A stretch of DNA of 64,000 nucleotides from Rhizobium sp. BT03 (GCF_030053155.1 NZ_CP125640.1:3942001-4006000), one strand, 5' to 3'. Positions 6,874 through 16,678 are shown, counted from the first letter of the stretch. Notes: generated by a model not told the origin, from the sequence alone. A program made the numbers and translations.

Positions 6874-8943
6874 TTATCGTCCTTCGCGCCACCACATGGT
6901 TCCGAAGGCGAGCAGCAGGATGCCGACGCCGGCGAAACCGGCAAAGAGCGGCAGCGTGTTGATGCCCTTCAAGACCGTCTCGCTGGTCATGCGGATCATC
7001 ATCCGATCGTTGTCGGAGACGCGGACCTGGCCGCGGACCGGCAGGATCGGCGGCACGGTGATCCTGCCGCTTTCGTTGGCGACGCGGGTGACGAGACCCT
7101 TGCTTCTGTCGGCGACCGGTTTCAGCACATCGGTCGTCGAGATCATCGCCTTGAACTCAGGCGCGTCGACGGCGCCGATATGGACGAGCGTCGACAGCTT
7201 GCCGTTGTGGATTTCGAAGAGGCCGATCTCGTCCATCCGCTTCTCGGCCTTATAGAGCCCGGGTTCGGATTGGATGAGCGGCAGGGTTTCGGTCTTGCCG
7301 GAGGGGTAACGCACGGTGGCGTTGCCGGGATTGTCGCCGATCGTCTGGCGCGTGACTTCAAGCGTCCGGCCGGAGGCGCGCGCCGTCAGTGCTTCTTCCT
7401 CGAGCGCCGGCTCTTTCATCAGCCAATGGGCGATGCGGCGATAAAGCGAAACGTTCGGGCCGCCGCCTTCGAAGCCGCGCGCCCAGAGCCAGCCCTGATC
7501 GGAAAGCAGCATGGCGACCCGGCCCTGGCCGGCGCGGTTCAGCACCAGCAGCGGGTGGTTGTCGGCGCCCAGCATGATCGTCTCACCCTGCGGCCGGTCG
7601 ACATCGACGCTGCGGAACCAACGGCCCCAATGCGGCGGATCCTCGCCCGAACCATCAAGGCCGCGGGTGACGGGATGTTTGCGGCCTTCCTCGGAGAGGC
7701 GCGGGTAGAAAGCCTTTTCGATCATCTCCCCGGTGGGGGTTGCCGGCAGCACCGAGGAAAGCGGTGTCAGTGCGATGGAATCGGGCCCGGCATGCTCGGG
7801 ACCGGCGGCGATCAGCAGCGCGCCGCCGTTGTCGACATATTGGGCGATGTAATCGTAATAGAGCAGCGGCAGCACGCCGCGGTGCTGGTAGCGGTCGAAG
7901 ATGATCAGGTCGAAATCCTTGATCTTGTCGACGAAAAGCTCGCGGGTCGGGAAGGCGATCAGCGACAGCTCGTTGATCGGCGTGCCATCCTGCTTTTCCG
8001 GCGGCCGCAGGATAGTGAAATGCACAAGATCGACCGAGGCATCGGATTTCAAAAGGTTGCGCCAGGCGCGTTCGCCGGCATGCGGCTCGCCGGAAACGAG
8101 CAGGACGCGGAGATTCTGGCGGATGCCGTCGATGACGTGAACGGCGCGGTTGTTGGCGGTGGTGACTTCGCCCGGAAGCGCGGCGACCGAGAATTCGAGC
8201 ACGTTGCTGCCGCCGGCCGGCACCTTGAAGGAGAAGGGCGTGTCCTGGCCGGGCGTCGCCTGCAGCGTGGCGATCTCGTCTCCGTTCAGCTTCACGGTGA
8301 CATTGGCGGTGCCGCCGGGGCTCGGGCCGTCGTCGAAGACGCGCAGAACGACCTGCTGCTCCTCGTTGACGATGCCGAAGCGCGGCCCCTTGATGACTTC
8401 GATGCGGCGATCGAATTCATTGGCCTTGCCGGTGATGAGGCCATGGATCGGCGCATCGAAACCGAGCGCCTGATTGGCGGCCGGAACATCATGGACTTCA
8501 CCGTCGGTCAGCATGATGGCGCCGCCGATGCGTGCAGGCGGGACATCGGCGATATTGGCCGACAGCGCGTCGAACAGGCGCGTCGACGGCACGTCGGAAT
8601 TGGGATCGCCTTCGACATCGACGAAGCGGGGCTCTATCTGGGGGAAGCGGGCGAGCTGGCCCTTCAGGGCCGCCAGCGCATCGTCGGTTATCTTGACGCG
8701 ATCGGGCGTCTGCTGGCTCTGGCTTCGGTCGACGAGAACCGGGACGATAGTTGACAACTGATCCCGGTCCTCCTGCAGCAGCACAGGATTGGCAAGGGCG
8801 GTCAGCATGGCGAGCGCCGCCAGCGTTCTGATCCAGGCGCCGCGAATGCCGCGCCAGATCGCGAAAGCGGCGATGAGGACGCTGACGGCGGCCAGTGCGG
8901 CCAGAACCGGCCAGGGCAGGAAGGGTGAAAAATCGAAGGTCAT
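6874..8943 (-). CDS. Large membrane protein with VWA-like and amidotransferase-like domains
   Basis: 689 residues. Two N-terminal hydrophobic segments (residues about 8-50) are followed by a von Willebrand A-like region that keeps a DxSxS metal site (VLVDRSQSQ) and a TDGEVHD loop. A class I glutamine-amidotransferase-like Rossmann region follows (LRVLLVSGEPHAGERAW to GALLIAAGPEHAG) without an obvious catalytic Cys. A C-terminal transmembrane helix (LFAGFAGVGILLLAFGTMWW) ends the protein. It lies one base downstream of the DUF4159 gene in the moxR operon. Most of the chain should be periplasmic; it is probably a structural subunit of a MoxR-associated envelope complex. Its exact job is unknown. 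Confidence 0.8.
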   Translation of the reverse strand: MTFDFSPFLPWPVLAALAAVSVLIAAFAIWRGIRGAWIRTLAALAMLTALANPVLLQEDRDQLSTIVPVLVDRSQSQQTPDRVKITDDALAALKGQLARFPQIEPRFVDVEGDPNSDVPSTRLFDALSANIADVPPARIGGAIMLTDGEVHDVPAANQALGFDAPIHGLITGKANEFDRRIEVIKGPRFGIVNEEQQVVLRVFDDGPSPGGTANVTVKLNGDEIATLQATPGQDTPFSFKVPAGGSNVLEFSVAALPGEVTTANNRAVHVIDGIRQNLRVLLVSGEPHAGERAWRNLLKSDASVDLVHFTILRPPEKQDGTPINELSLIAFPTRELFVDKIKDFDLIIFDRYQHRGVLPLLYYDYIAQYVDNGGALLIAAGPEHAGPDSIALTPLSSVLPATPTGEMIEKAFYPRLSEEGRKHPVTRGLDGSGEDPPHWGRWFRSVDVDRPQGETIMLGADNHPLLVLNRAGQGRVAMLLSDQGWLWARGFEGGGPNVSLYRRIAHWLMKEPALEEEALTARASGRTLEVTRQTIGDNPGNATVRYPSGKTETLPLIQSEPGLYKAEKRMDEIGLFEIHNGKLSTLVHIGAVDAPEFKAMISTTDVLKPVADRSKGLVTRVANESGRITVPPILPVRGQVRVSDNDRMMIRMTSETVLKGINTLPLFAGFAGVGILLLAFGTMWWREGR

Positions 8944-8944
8944 C

Positions 8945-11758
8945 TCACTGTCCTAACCGTTCGAGAAGGTCGGGAACATGGACCTGGTCGGTCTTGTAGT
9001 TGCCGGTCAGCATATACATCATGATGTTGACGCCGGCACGGTAGGCATATTCGCGCTGCGCTTCATCGGACGGCACGGTCGGCAGCATCGGCACGCCGTT
9101 GTCGTCGACTGCCCAGGCACCGGCGAAATCATTGCCGGTGATCAGGATCGGCGAAACGCCGTCGGCCGTCGCAGCCGATTTTTCGGTCGCTTCGCGGCCG
9201 CCCTGCCGAGCCTCGATCCAAAGTGGGCTGCCGGTATAACGGCCGGGAAAGCTCGACAGGAGATAGAAGGATTTCGTCAGCACGTGGTCTGATGGCACGG
9301 GTTCCAGCGGCGGAATGTCGAGATTGGCAAGGATAGCCTGCAGCCTCTGGCCGTTGGCGCTGACATTGCCGCCATTGTCCAATGCGCTGATCTGATCGCG
9401 CGTGTCGAAAAGCACGGTGCCGCCATTGCGCATATAGGCGTCGATGCGGCTGATCGCTGCCGACGACGGCATCGGCGCCGTTGCCGAAACCGGCCAGTAG
9501 ATGATCGGATAGAAGGCAAGCTCGTCTTTGGTCAGGTCGATGCCGACGGGGGGCGCCGGCTCCAGCGTCGTGCGAAACGTCAGGAACTGGGTAAGGCCCT
9601 CGAGGCCGCGCTCGGATATATCGTCCACTTCCCGCTCCCCGGTGACGACATAGGCGAGATGCGTGTTGTCGAGCCTCTGGAGGATGAGGTCGTCGCCGGG
9701 CTGGGAGTCGTTGGCGTGAAGCGTGCCGGGTTGCATGAGAAAGCCGGCACTGAGCGCAATGGCGATCATTGCCGCTGTGCGGACAGCCGGGCGCAATCGT
9801 GAGAACGCGCCGTTCATGAAGAGGACGACCAGGCTATCGGCCAGCAGCAGCAGAAAGGCCGCCAGAAAAAGCGCTGGCTTTGCCGACCAGCTTTCGCCGC
9901 CGATCAGGCCTTCGCGCACGGCATTGGTTCCCGCTGTGTCGAGCGGCGCCAGTTCGGCGTCCTCAGGCAGTACGTTCAGGGAGGCGAAACCGTCTTCCGA
10001 ACCGTAAAGTCCGGGCGGGTTGTCGAAATTCGCGATCGGTTCGGCTCCTGCCTGTGGAATGAGCGGTCGCGCCGAACCCGTCTCGGAGACGAGCGTGCCT
10101 TTGGCCGTCAGCATACGGAATGGCGGCAGGGATTCGGAGACACGCGCATTGCCGCGCGCCTCCGATGTCACGCCGCCCGATCGCGATATCTGCAGGAGGT
10201 GGCGCAGCATGTCGACGAAAGTGCCCGAGATCGGCAGATCGGACCAGGTCGCTTCCGCCGTGACATGAAACAGGACGATCTGCCCGGATGCGAGCTGCTT
10301 CATCGTCACGAGCGGCGTGCCGTCAGCCAGGCTCGCCCAGGTGCGTTCAGCCAGATCGGGCGTCGGTTCGGCCAGCACCTGCCGTTTGACCACGACATCG
10401 GCCGGACGCGCTATGCCGGCGAAAGGCCCGAAACTCGGAAATTCGGCCAGCGACTGCGGCTCGCTCCAGGACAAGGTGCCGCCCAGCGCCCGTTCTCCCT
10501 GGCGCAGGATAACGGGGATCAGCGGATCGTCCGCGGGGGCCGCGGCCATGCGCGGACCGGCGAAGCGCAACAGCATGCCGCCATTCGATATCCAGCGTGT
10601 CAGCGGTTCGTAGGTTTCTTCAGGCAGACGGCCGATATCGGCCATGATGATGATGGAGGGATTGCTGGCGAGAAGTTTCGGTATGGCGACCGAAAGATCG
10701 GAATCGCTGGGCTGGATCAGATCAGCATAGGGCTGCAGCGCCCGCTGGATATAATAGAGCGGCGAGAGCAGCGGCTGGAATTCATCCCCGCCTTCACCTG
10801 ACAGCAGGACGACGCGGCGGCGCTTGAACGCGTCGTCGAGAAGATGGACGGCGCCGGCCGTTGCGCCGTTATCGACGCTGACGCGGGCGAAATCGTTGCG
10901 CATCTCGAAGGGTGCGGTGATCGAACTCGTCGCAACGCTCTGGCCGGGGCGGAAATCCACCCTGCCATTGGCGATCGAGCGGCCCTGGGTATCGACGGCG
11001 TTGAGCGCCACGGATGCGGCACGCGAAGTGTTGAGCCGCGTGACCTTGACGGTCATGGCGTCAGCCGCATTGTTGGCCGCGGTGATCGCGACCGTCCGCG
11101 CGGCATCGCCCTCGATCAGGCGGAGATCGGCGGGCTGGAGTTCCGCGAGCCTTTGCACCGTCGCGTCGTCGGCCTTGGCGGCGGCGCCATCGGTCAGAAA
11201 GGCGAGGGTGCCGGGCTTGGTGCCGTTTAGCGCGGCGCGCAGCGCCTGGAAGGCGCGCTCGCGGTCCGGCACCAGCGGTCGCGGCTCGGCGGCGCGCAGC
11301 TTGTCGCGGGCGGCAGCGGCTGTGCCCGGAACGGCGTTGTTGCCCGGATCGGCGGTGAAGGCGATCGACACCGGCGTGCCGGCGGATTCGGCATCGTCTA
11401 TCAACGCATCGGCCGTCTGGATGCGGCGTTCCCAGTCGGGTGCCGCCGCCCAGCTGTTGTCGACGAAGAGGACGAGCGGACCGCCCGATGCGAGCGAACT
11501 GGTGCGCGGGTTGAAGACCGGATCGGCGATCGCAAGAATGACGGTGGCGGCGAGCAGCATGCGCAGCAGCGTCAGCCACCACGGGCTCTGCGCCGGCGTC
11601 TCCTCGCGCTTCAAGACGGAGGCGAGGATCTTCAGCGGCGGGAAGACCTCGGTCTTCGGACGCGGAGGCGTCAGCCTGAGCAGCCACCAGATGACCGGCA
11701 GGGCGATGAGGGCGCCGAGAATGGCAGGATAGGCGAAAGCGAAGGGAAGGGCGTTCAC
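8945..11758 (-). CDS. BatA-like / VWA / DUF4159 membrane protein
   Basis: 937 residues from a GTG at 11758 that overlaps the DUF58 stop by four bases. The N-terminus is the BatA/aerotolerance two-helix module (YPAILGALIALPVIWWLLRL; PWWLTLLRMLLAATVILAIA). A VWA-like domain follows whose metal motif is degenerate (FVDNSWAAA rather than DxSxS), then an amidotransferase-like region, a transmembrane helix near residue 650 and a C-terminal DUF4159 domain (FYPIIYWPVS; NGGTVLFDTRD; LTKSFYLLSSFPGRYTGSPL). Bat proteins together with MoxR and DUF58 partners are linked to stress tolerance and maturation of envelope or metal proteins. Function here is inferred from context. Confidence 0.85.
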   Translation of the reverse strand: MNALPFAFAYPAILGALIALPVIWWLLRLTPPRPKTEVFPPLKILASVLKREETPAQSPWWLTLLRMLLAATVILAIADPVFNPRTSSLASGGPLVLFVDNSWAAAPDWERRIQTADALIDDAESAGTPVSIAFTADPGNNAVPGTAAAARDKLRAAEPRPLVPDRERAFQALRAALNGTKPGTLAFLTDGAAAKADDATVQRLAELQPADLRLIEGDAARTVAITAANNAADAMTVKVTRLNTSRAASVALNAVDTQGRSIANGRVDFRPGQSVATSSITAPFEMRNDFARVSVDNGATAGAVHLLDDAFKRRRVVLLSGEGGDEFQPLLSPLYYIQRALQPYADLIQPSDSDLSVAIPKLLASNPSIIIMADIGRLPEETYEPLTRWISNGGMLLRFAGPRMAAAPADDPLIPVILRQGERALGGTLSWSEPQSLAEFPSFGPFAGIARPADVVVKRQVLAEPTPDLAERTWASLADGTPLVTMKQLASGQIVLFHVTAEATWSDLPISGTFVDMLRHLLQISRSGGVTSEARGNARVSESLPPFRMLTAKGTLVSETGSARPLIPQAGAEPIANFDNPPGLYGSEDGFASLNVLPEDAELAPLDTAGTNAVREGLIGGESWSAKPALFLAAFLLLLADSLVVLFMNGAFSRLRPAVRTAAMIAIALSAGFLMQPGTLHANDSQPGDDLILQRLDNTHLAYVVTGEREVDDISERGLEGLTQFLTFRTTLEPAPPVGIDLTKDELAFYPIIYWPVSATAPMPSSAAISRIDAYMRNGGTVLFDTRDQISALDNGGNVSANGQRLQAILANLDIPPLEPVPSDHVLTKSFYLLSSFPGRYTGSPLWIEARQGGREATEKSAATADGVSPILITGNDFAGAWAVDDNGVPMLPTVPSDEAQREYAYRAGVNIMMYMLTGNYKTDQVHVPDLLERLGQ

Positions 11759-12675
11759 AGCTGCCCTCCATGCGTTGCCTTGGCCGGCATGCCGGACAGA
11801 TACATGTGCACCGCGACGAGCGCCTCCGAGGCGAGATGATCGGTGCGGTGCGTCGCAAAGGTCCAGCCGAGATGGCGCAGCGATTGGCCGAGGCTCTCCC
11901 TGCGGACGAGGTAGGCGTTGCGATAGGCTTCGCGGATGTGTTCGGCGCGGCCGGAGATAAGCTTGGCGCCGCTCTCCGGATCGGTGAATTCGGTGCGGCC
12001 GCTATAGGGGAATATTTCCTCGGCGGGATCCGATATTTCGACCACATGGCCGCGCAGGCCGCGACGGGCAAGCGGGCCAAGGCGCTCCATGATAACAGGC
12101 GCATCATCGAGGAAATCGCCGATAAGGACGAGATCGCTCCAGCCGCGGATCATTCCCGTTTCCGGCAGGCCGCCGGTCAACGGCGTGTGCATGAGCGCGG
12201 CCGCAAGGCGCTCGGCGGCATTGCGGGTGGAGGCGGGTTCCATGATGCCCGGGCAGCCGATGCGCTCGCCGGAGCGAGCAAGAATTTCGGCGAGCGCCAG
12301 CATGACGACCAGCGCGCGGCTTTCCTTGGAGACGCTGCCATAGCTCGACTTGTACATCATCGAGGGCGACATGTCGCACCAGAGCCAGATCGTATGGGCC
12401 GCTTCCCATTCGCGCTCGCGCACATAGGTATGGTCGTCGCGGGCGGAGCGGCGCCAATCGATGCGCGACAGGCTTTCGCCTTCGGCATAGGGACGGAACT
12501 GCCAGAAATTCTCGCCGATGCCGCGTTTGCGGCGGCCATGCCAGCCGGCGATCACCGTATTGGCGATGCGCTTGGCTTCCACCAGGCAATCCGGCACCAG
12601 GGCGGCCCGCTGCCTGGCGCGGGAAAGGGCATCGCTGCCTGACGTCGGGTTGACGATCTGTCCAATAGATGCCAC
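11755..12675 (-). CDS. DUF58 domain protein
   Basis: 306 residues from a GTG at 12675 with AAGGA upstream. The DUF58 signature is present (GRRKRGIGENFWQFRPYAEG, then SRIDWRRSARDD), followed by a VWA-like domain with an intact DxSxS site (LWCDMSPSMMYKS). No transmembrane segment is seen, so it should be a cytoplasmic partner. DUF58 proteins sit next to moxR in most bacteria and are thought to be clients or adaptors of the MoxR ATPase. It lies 13 bases after moxR and overlaps the next gene by four bases. Confidence 0.9.
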   Translation of the reverse strand: MASIGQIVNPTSGSDALSRARQRAALVPDCLVEAKRIANTVIAGWHGRRKRGIGENFWQFRPYAEGESLSRIDWRRSARDDHTYVREREWEAAHTIWLWCDMSPSMMYKSSYGSVSKESRALVVMLALAEILARSGERIGCPGIMEPASTRNAAERLAAALMHTPLTGGLPETGMIRGWSDLVLIGDFLDDAPVIMERLGPLARRGLRGHVVEISDPAEEIFPYSGRTEFTDPESGAKLISGRAEHIREAYRNAYLVRRESLGQSLRHLGWTFATHRTDHLASEALVAVHMYLSGMPAKATHGGQL

Positions 12676-12688
12676 GCGTCCGGCTTCC

Positions 12689-13705
12689 TTATCCCTTTGC
12701 CTGCTTGACCAGTCCGGCGATGACGTCGCGCACCGACATGCCTTCGGCGCGGGCAGCGAAAGTCAGCGCCATACGGTGCTGGAGAATGGGTTCGGCGAGC
12801 GCGAAGATATCGTCGAGCGACGGCGCCAGGCGACCTTCGTAGAGGGCGCGAGCACGGGCGCAGAGCATCATCGCCTGGCCGGCGCGGGGGCCTGGACCCC
12901 AGGCGACGTTCTTGTCGGTCGAGGCATTGCCCTGGCCGGGGCGGGCGGAACGGACCAGCGCCAGGATGGCGTCGACGACCGTGTCGCTCACCGGCATCTG
13001 ACGCACCAGGGTCTGAATCTCGATCAGCCGCTGCGCGTCGATGACGGCTGCCGGCCGGGTTTCCCCCAAGCCCGTCGTCTCGAGCAGGATCTGGCGTTCG
13101 GCGGCGAGCTCCGGATAATTGACGTCGACCTGCAGCAGGAAGCGGTCGAGCTGGGCTTCGGGCAGGGGATAGGTGCCTTCCTGCTCGAGCGGGTTCTGGG
13201 TGGCGAGCACATGGAAGGGCGCCGGCAGGTCATAGCGCTGGCCGGCGATGGTGATGTGATATTCCTGCATGGCTTGCAGAAGCGCCGACTGGGTCCGCGG
13301 CGAGGCGCGGTTGATTTCGTCAGCCATCAGCAGCTGGGCGAAAACAGGGCCCTTGACGAAGCGGAAAGAGCGGCGTCCACTGTCGTCCTGGTCCATCACC
13401 TCGGATCCGAGAATATCCGAGGGCATCAGATCAGGCGTGAATTGGATGCGGTTGGCGGCGAGGCCGAGCACTTCGCCGAGCGTCGTCACCAGTCTGGTCT
13501 TGGCAAGACCGGGGACGCCGACGAGCAGAGCATGACCGCCTGACAGCACGGCGAGAATGGTGTTCTCGACGACGCTTTCCTGACCGAAGATCACCTTCGA
13601 GACTTCTGTGCGGATGGCGGCGATATCGGAGAGTGCCTTTTCGGCAGCGGCGACGATCGCCTTTTCATCGAGGCTGGCTTCGGTCTTCATCATACCCACG
13701 GGCAT
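12689..13705 (-). CDS. MoxR-family AAA+ ATPase
   Basis: About 338 residues. Walker A is GVPGLAKTRL, Walker B is LLMADEINRAS, and the sensor and arginine-finger region follow (VLATQNPLEQEGTYPLPEAQ, LDRFLL). MoxR ATPases act as chaperones that assemble or activate metalloproteins and envelope complexes. This is the first gene of a five-gene minus-strand operon with DUF58, DUF4159 and VWA-type proteins. Start is uncertain: ATG at 13705 is used; ATG-ATG at 13693/13690 lies downstream of a GGAG and is a good alternative. Confidence 0.92.
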   Translation of the reverse strand: MPVGMMKTEASLDEKAIVAAAEKALSDIAAIRTEVSKVIFGQESVVENTILAVLSGGHALLVGVPGLAKTRLVTTLGEVLGLAANRIQFTPDLMPSDILGSEVMDQDDSGRRSFRFVKGPVFAQLLMADEINRASPRTQSALLQAMQEYHITIAGQRYDLPAPFHVLATQNPLEQEGTYPLPEAQLDRFLLQVDVNYPELAAERQILLETTGLGETRPAAVIDAQRLIEIQTLVRQMPVSDTVVDAILALVRSARPGQGNASTDKNVAWGPGPRAGQAMMLCARARALYEGRLAPSLDDIFALAEPILQHRMALTFAARAEGMSVRDVIAGLVKQAKG

Positions 13706-13857
13706 CTCCAACGGCTGAAATCATTCGGCAGCGAATCGGCGGACTTATACATCTGCCTCATACTCGATAGAGTTATGGAGATGCGACGGGCTGACAAGTT
13801 CGTTACGAATGACTATCTCGTGACTTCACTTCGTTAAGGACAAACCGGGACGGAAGA

Positions 13858-14481
13858 ATGGCAGCCGAGGAAATCAGCGGACAGGCGGATGCGGCGGGGC
13901 TTGCCGCGCTGATTTCGCGCGCGTCCGAGGAAAGCGGCGGAAAAAAACGCGGTTTACCGCCGGTCGAGCAGTGGAATCCGCCTTTCTGCGGCGATATCGA
14001 CATGGAGATCAGGGCCGACGGCACCTGGTTCTACATGGGCACGCCGATCGGCCGGCCGGCGCTGGTGCGGCTGTTTTCGACGGTTTTGAGAAAAGACGAC
14101 GACGAGAAGACCTATCTCGTAACTCCTGTGGAAAAGGTCGGGATCAGGGTCGTCGACGCGCCGTTCATCGCCGTGGAGATGAACGTGACGGAGAGGCAGG
14201 GCCAACAGGTGCTGACCTTCCGTACTAATGTCGGCGATGTCGTGGAGGCGGGAGGAGAGCATCGGCTGCGCTTTGCCATTGCGGACGGCAACGCCGAACT
14301 GAAACCCTATCTGCATGTGCGCGGGCGGCTGGAGGCGCTGGTGTCGCGTGCGGTGATGTATGAACTGGTCGCGCTTGGCGAAATCCTCGACGTGGAGGGG
14401 CGGGCGATGTTTGCGATCCGCTCCGCCGGCGAGGTCTTCCCTGTCATGCCGGCCGACGAACTGGATGCTCTTTGCCGATGA
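13858..14481 (+). CDS. DUF1285 domain protein
   Basis: 207 residues, matching the DUF1285 family over most of its length (PPVEQWNPPFCGDIDMEIRADGTWFYMGTPIGRPALVRLFSTVLR). The family is conserved in proteobacteria; its biochemical role is not established. It begins a plus-strand operon: its TGA overlaps the ATG of the CoA pyrophosphatase gene, which in turn overlaps cca. It is divergent from moxR, and the 150-bp gap between them must hold both promoters. Confidence 0.88.
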   Translation: MAAEEISGQADAAGLAALISRASEESGGKKRGLPPVEQWNPPFCGDIDMEIRADGTWFYMGTPIGRPALVRLFSTVLRKDDDEKTYLVTPVEKVGIRVVDAPFIAVEMNVTERQGQQVLTFRTNVGDVVEAGGEHRLRFAIADGNAELKPYLHVRGRLEALVSRAVMYELVALGEILDVEGRAMFAIRSAGEVFPVMPADELDALCR

Positions 14482-15128
14482 ATGATGCGATCACCCACCG
14501 TTATCCGCTGTTCTCAGCCGCCGAATTCCGCCGCCGCGCCCTCAACCAGAATGGCGGGCCGGTCGACCATGCCTGGCGCGATCACGGCGACCATATTCTC
14601 AATCCCGATATCGTTGCCGAGGTCGAGACCTTCAAGCTGCGTGACGCCGCCGTGCTCGTGCCCGTCGTCGACGACGGCGAGGAGGCGCATGTGATCTTCA
14701 CCAAGCGCACGGCGACGCTGCGCAAACATTCCGGGCAGATCGCCTTTCCCGGCGGCTCGATCGATCCCGCCGATATCTCACCTGAAATGGCGGCTATCCG
14801 CGAGACGGAGGAGGAGATCGGTCTCGCCGGTTCCTTCGTCGAGACCGTCGGGCGACTGCCGAATTATCTTGCCTCGACCGGCTTCCGCATCACGCCGGTG
14901 CTCGGCGTCGTCTCGCCGGGCTTTGCGCTCACCCTGAACCCGGCCGAGGTGGCCGACGTGTTCGAGGTGCCGCTTTCCTTCCTGATGAACCCTGCCAATC
15001 ATGCCCGCGACAGGCGTGTCATCGACGGCATCGACCGGCATTTCTATCGCGTGCCTTATGAAACCAGAATGATCTGGGGCATCACCGCCGGCATCGTCCG
15101 CACGCTCTACGAAAGGCTTTATGCATGA
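14478..15128 (+). CDS. CoA pyrophosphatase (Nudix)
   Basis: 216 residues. The ATG at 14478 overlaps the preceding stop (ATGA) and is preferred to the TTG two codons upstream. The NuCoA signature and Nudix box are seen together: LRKHSGQIAFPGGSIDPAD, then AAIRETEEEIGLAG with the REUXEEXGU core. This group cleaves coenzyme A and its derivatives to 4'-phosphopantetheine and 3',5'-ADP, and recycles oxidised CoA. The stop again overlaps the next start (ATGA). Confidence 0.9.
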   Translation: MNDAITHRYPLFSAAEFRRRALNQNGGPVDHAWRDHGDHILNPDIVAEVETFKLRDAAVLVPVVDDGEEAHVIFTKRTATLRKHSGQIAFPGGSIDPADISPEMAAIRETEEEIGLAGSFVETVGRLPNYLASTGFRITPVLGVVSPGFALTLNPAEVADVFEVPLSFLMNPANHARDRRVIDGIDRHFYRVPYETRMIWGITAGIVRTLYERLYA

Positions 15129-16378
15129 CCGGTCTTGCCGACCAAGCATGGTTCCGCGACCCGGCGCTCGGCCGGATTCTTGCGCTTCTCAATGTCGATG
15201 GCGGGGAAGGGCGGGTGGTCGGCGGCGCGGTGCGCAACGGCCTGATGGGTCTGCCGGTCAGCGATATCGACATCGCCACGACGCTGACGCCGGAGATTGT
15301 CATGGAGCGGGCAGCAGTGGCCGGCATCAAGGCGGTACCGACAGGCCTGCAGCACGGCACGGTGACGCTCGTCATCGACGGCAAGCCCTTCGAAGTGACG
15401 ACGCTTCGCACCGACGTCGAGACCGACGGGCGCCATGCCAAGGTCGCTTTCAGCACCGACTGGAAGGCGGACGCCGAACGGCGGGACCTGACGATCAACG
15501 CGCTTTATGCCGATGCCAAGGGCGAGGTGGTGGATCTGGTCGGCGGGCTTGCCGATATCGAGAAGCGCAACATCCGCTTCATCGGCGATGCGGCAAAGCG
15601 CATCGCCGAAGATCATCTGCGCATCCTGCGCTTCTTCCGCTTCTTTGCCTATTACGGCTCCGGACGGCCGGATGCCGAGGGGCTGAAGGCGTGTTCTGCG
15701 GCGCGTTCGAAGCTGAAGACGCTGTCGGCGGAACGCGTCTGGTCGGAACTGCGGAAGCTACTCGGTGCTGCCGATCCCGGCCGGGCGCTGCTCTGGATGC
15801 GGCAGGTGGCGGTGCTGACGGAAATCCTGCCGGAATCGGAACGATGGGGGATCGATGCGATCCCTTCGCTTGTTACCACCGAAAAGGCGCTTGGCTGGAC
15901 GCCTGATCCGCTGTTGCGGCTTGCGGCGATCGTGCCGCCCGATGCGGCGCGGCTGGAGGCGCTCGCAGCCCGGCTGAAGCTCTCGAATGCGGAGGCGGCC
16001 ACTCTCAAGGCCTGGGCAATGGCGGCACCTGTCAATGACGACATGTCGTCGGCCGCCTTCGAACGGCTGCTTTACCGCAACGGCGCCGACGGCATCGTGA
16101 CGCGGCTCAAGCTGGCGCTCGGCGTTGCGCGTGGCAAGGCGGAAGGGGATTTCGACGAGATGGCGCGGTCGGCGCGGCTTACCAAGCTCCTGGATCAGGC
16201 CGCGAACTGGAAGAAACCGCAATTTCCGATAAACGGCGGCGATGTGATGTCCGCGGGAATCGCGTCCGGCCCGCGCGTCGGCGAGCTGCTTGCCGGCCTG
16301 GAAAACCAGTGGGTGGAGGAAAATTTCGTTTCCGACCGGGCGGCGCTGCTCGCCCGGCTGCAGGAACGGGTGCAATAA
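15125..16378 (+). CDS. cca: CCA tRNA nucleotidyltransferase
   Basis: 417 residues. The class II nucleotidyltransferase head carries GGAVRNGLMGLPVSDIDIAT (motif A with the DxD metal site), RRDLTINALYADAKG (motif C), and KRIAEDHLRILRFFRFFAYY (motif E region). The protein adds or repairs the 3'-CCA end of tRNAs. Length and motifs suit the alphaproteobacterial type. It is the last gene of the DUF1285/Nudix/cca operon; this Nudix-cca neighbourhood is common in rhizobia. The gene converges with the small DUF1059 gene with no gap. Confidence 0.95.
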   Translation: MTGLADQAWFRDPALGRILALLNVDGGEGRVVGGAVRNGLMGLPVSDIDIATTLTPEIVMERAAVAGIKAVPTGLQHGTVTLVIDGKPFEVTTLRTDVETDGRHAKVAFSTDWKADAERRDLTINALYADAKGEVVDLVGGLADIEKRNIRFIGDAAKRIAEDHLRILRFFRFFAYYGSGRPDAEGLKACSAARSKLKTLSAERVWSELRKLLGAADPGRALLWMRQVAVLTEILPESERWGIDAIPSLVTTEKALGWTPDPLLRLAAIVPPDAARLEALAARLKLSNAEAATLKAWAMAAPVNDDMSSAAFERLLYRNGADGIVTRLKLALGVARGKAEGDFDEMARSARLTKLLDQAANWKKPQFPINGGDVMSAGIASGPRVGELLAGLENQWVEENFVSDRAALLARLQERVQ

Positions 16379-16564
16379 TCAGGCGGCGTTGACCTCGTCG
16401 CGGATGCGAGCCTTGATATTATCCACCATGTTCTCGCGGATCGTGGTTTCGCCGTGAGCGTTTTTCAGGTGCTCGACGGCGCGGCGGACCACCTCGGCGT
16501 CGCTATCCGCCCGCGTATGCCAGGCGCAGCCCGGGACGAGAGTGCCGCATTCGAAAAGTCGCAT
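16379..16564 (-). CDS. DUF1059 small protein
   Basis: 61 residues. It matches DUF1059: an N-terminal CGTLVPGCAWHTRADSD block with two cysteines, then EVVRRAVEHLKNAHGETTI. The Cys-x(6)-Cys and His arrangement suggests a possible metal site, but the family has no established function. A GGAGAAG lies just upstream of the ATG. It stands alone between cca (convergent) and a small hypothetical gene. Confidence 0.85.
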   Translation of the reverse strand: MRLFECGTLVPGCAWHTRADSDAEVVRRAVEHLKNAHGETTIRENMVDNIKARIRDEVNAA

Positions 16565-16678
16565 GGTCTTCTCCTCTGTTTAAAACACAAAGACGATCGC
16601 GATCTGACGCGATTTATGAATGTGCGGGGGGAGGGAAGGTTCCGGCCGGCATCGATATGCCGGCCAGTAAAGGCCGTG

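Noticed and set aside
6679..8754. Plus-strand ORF of 691 codons
   Set aside because: Exact shadow of the large membrane protein on the minus strand; no domain or SD.
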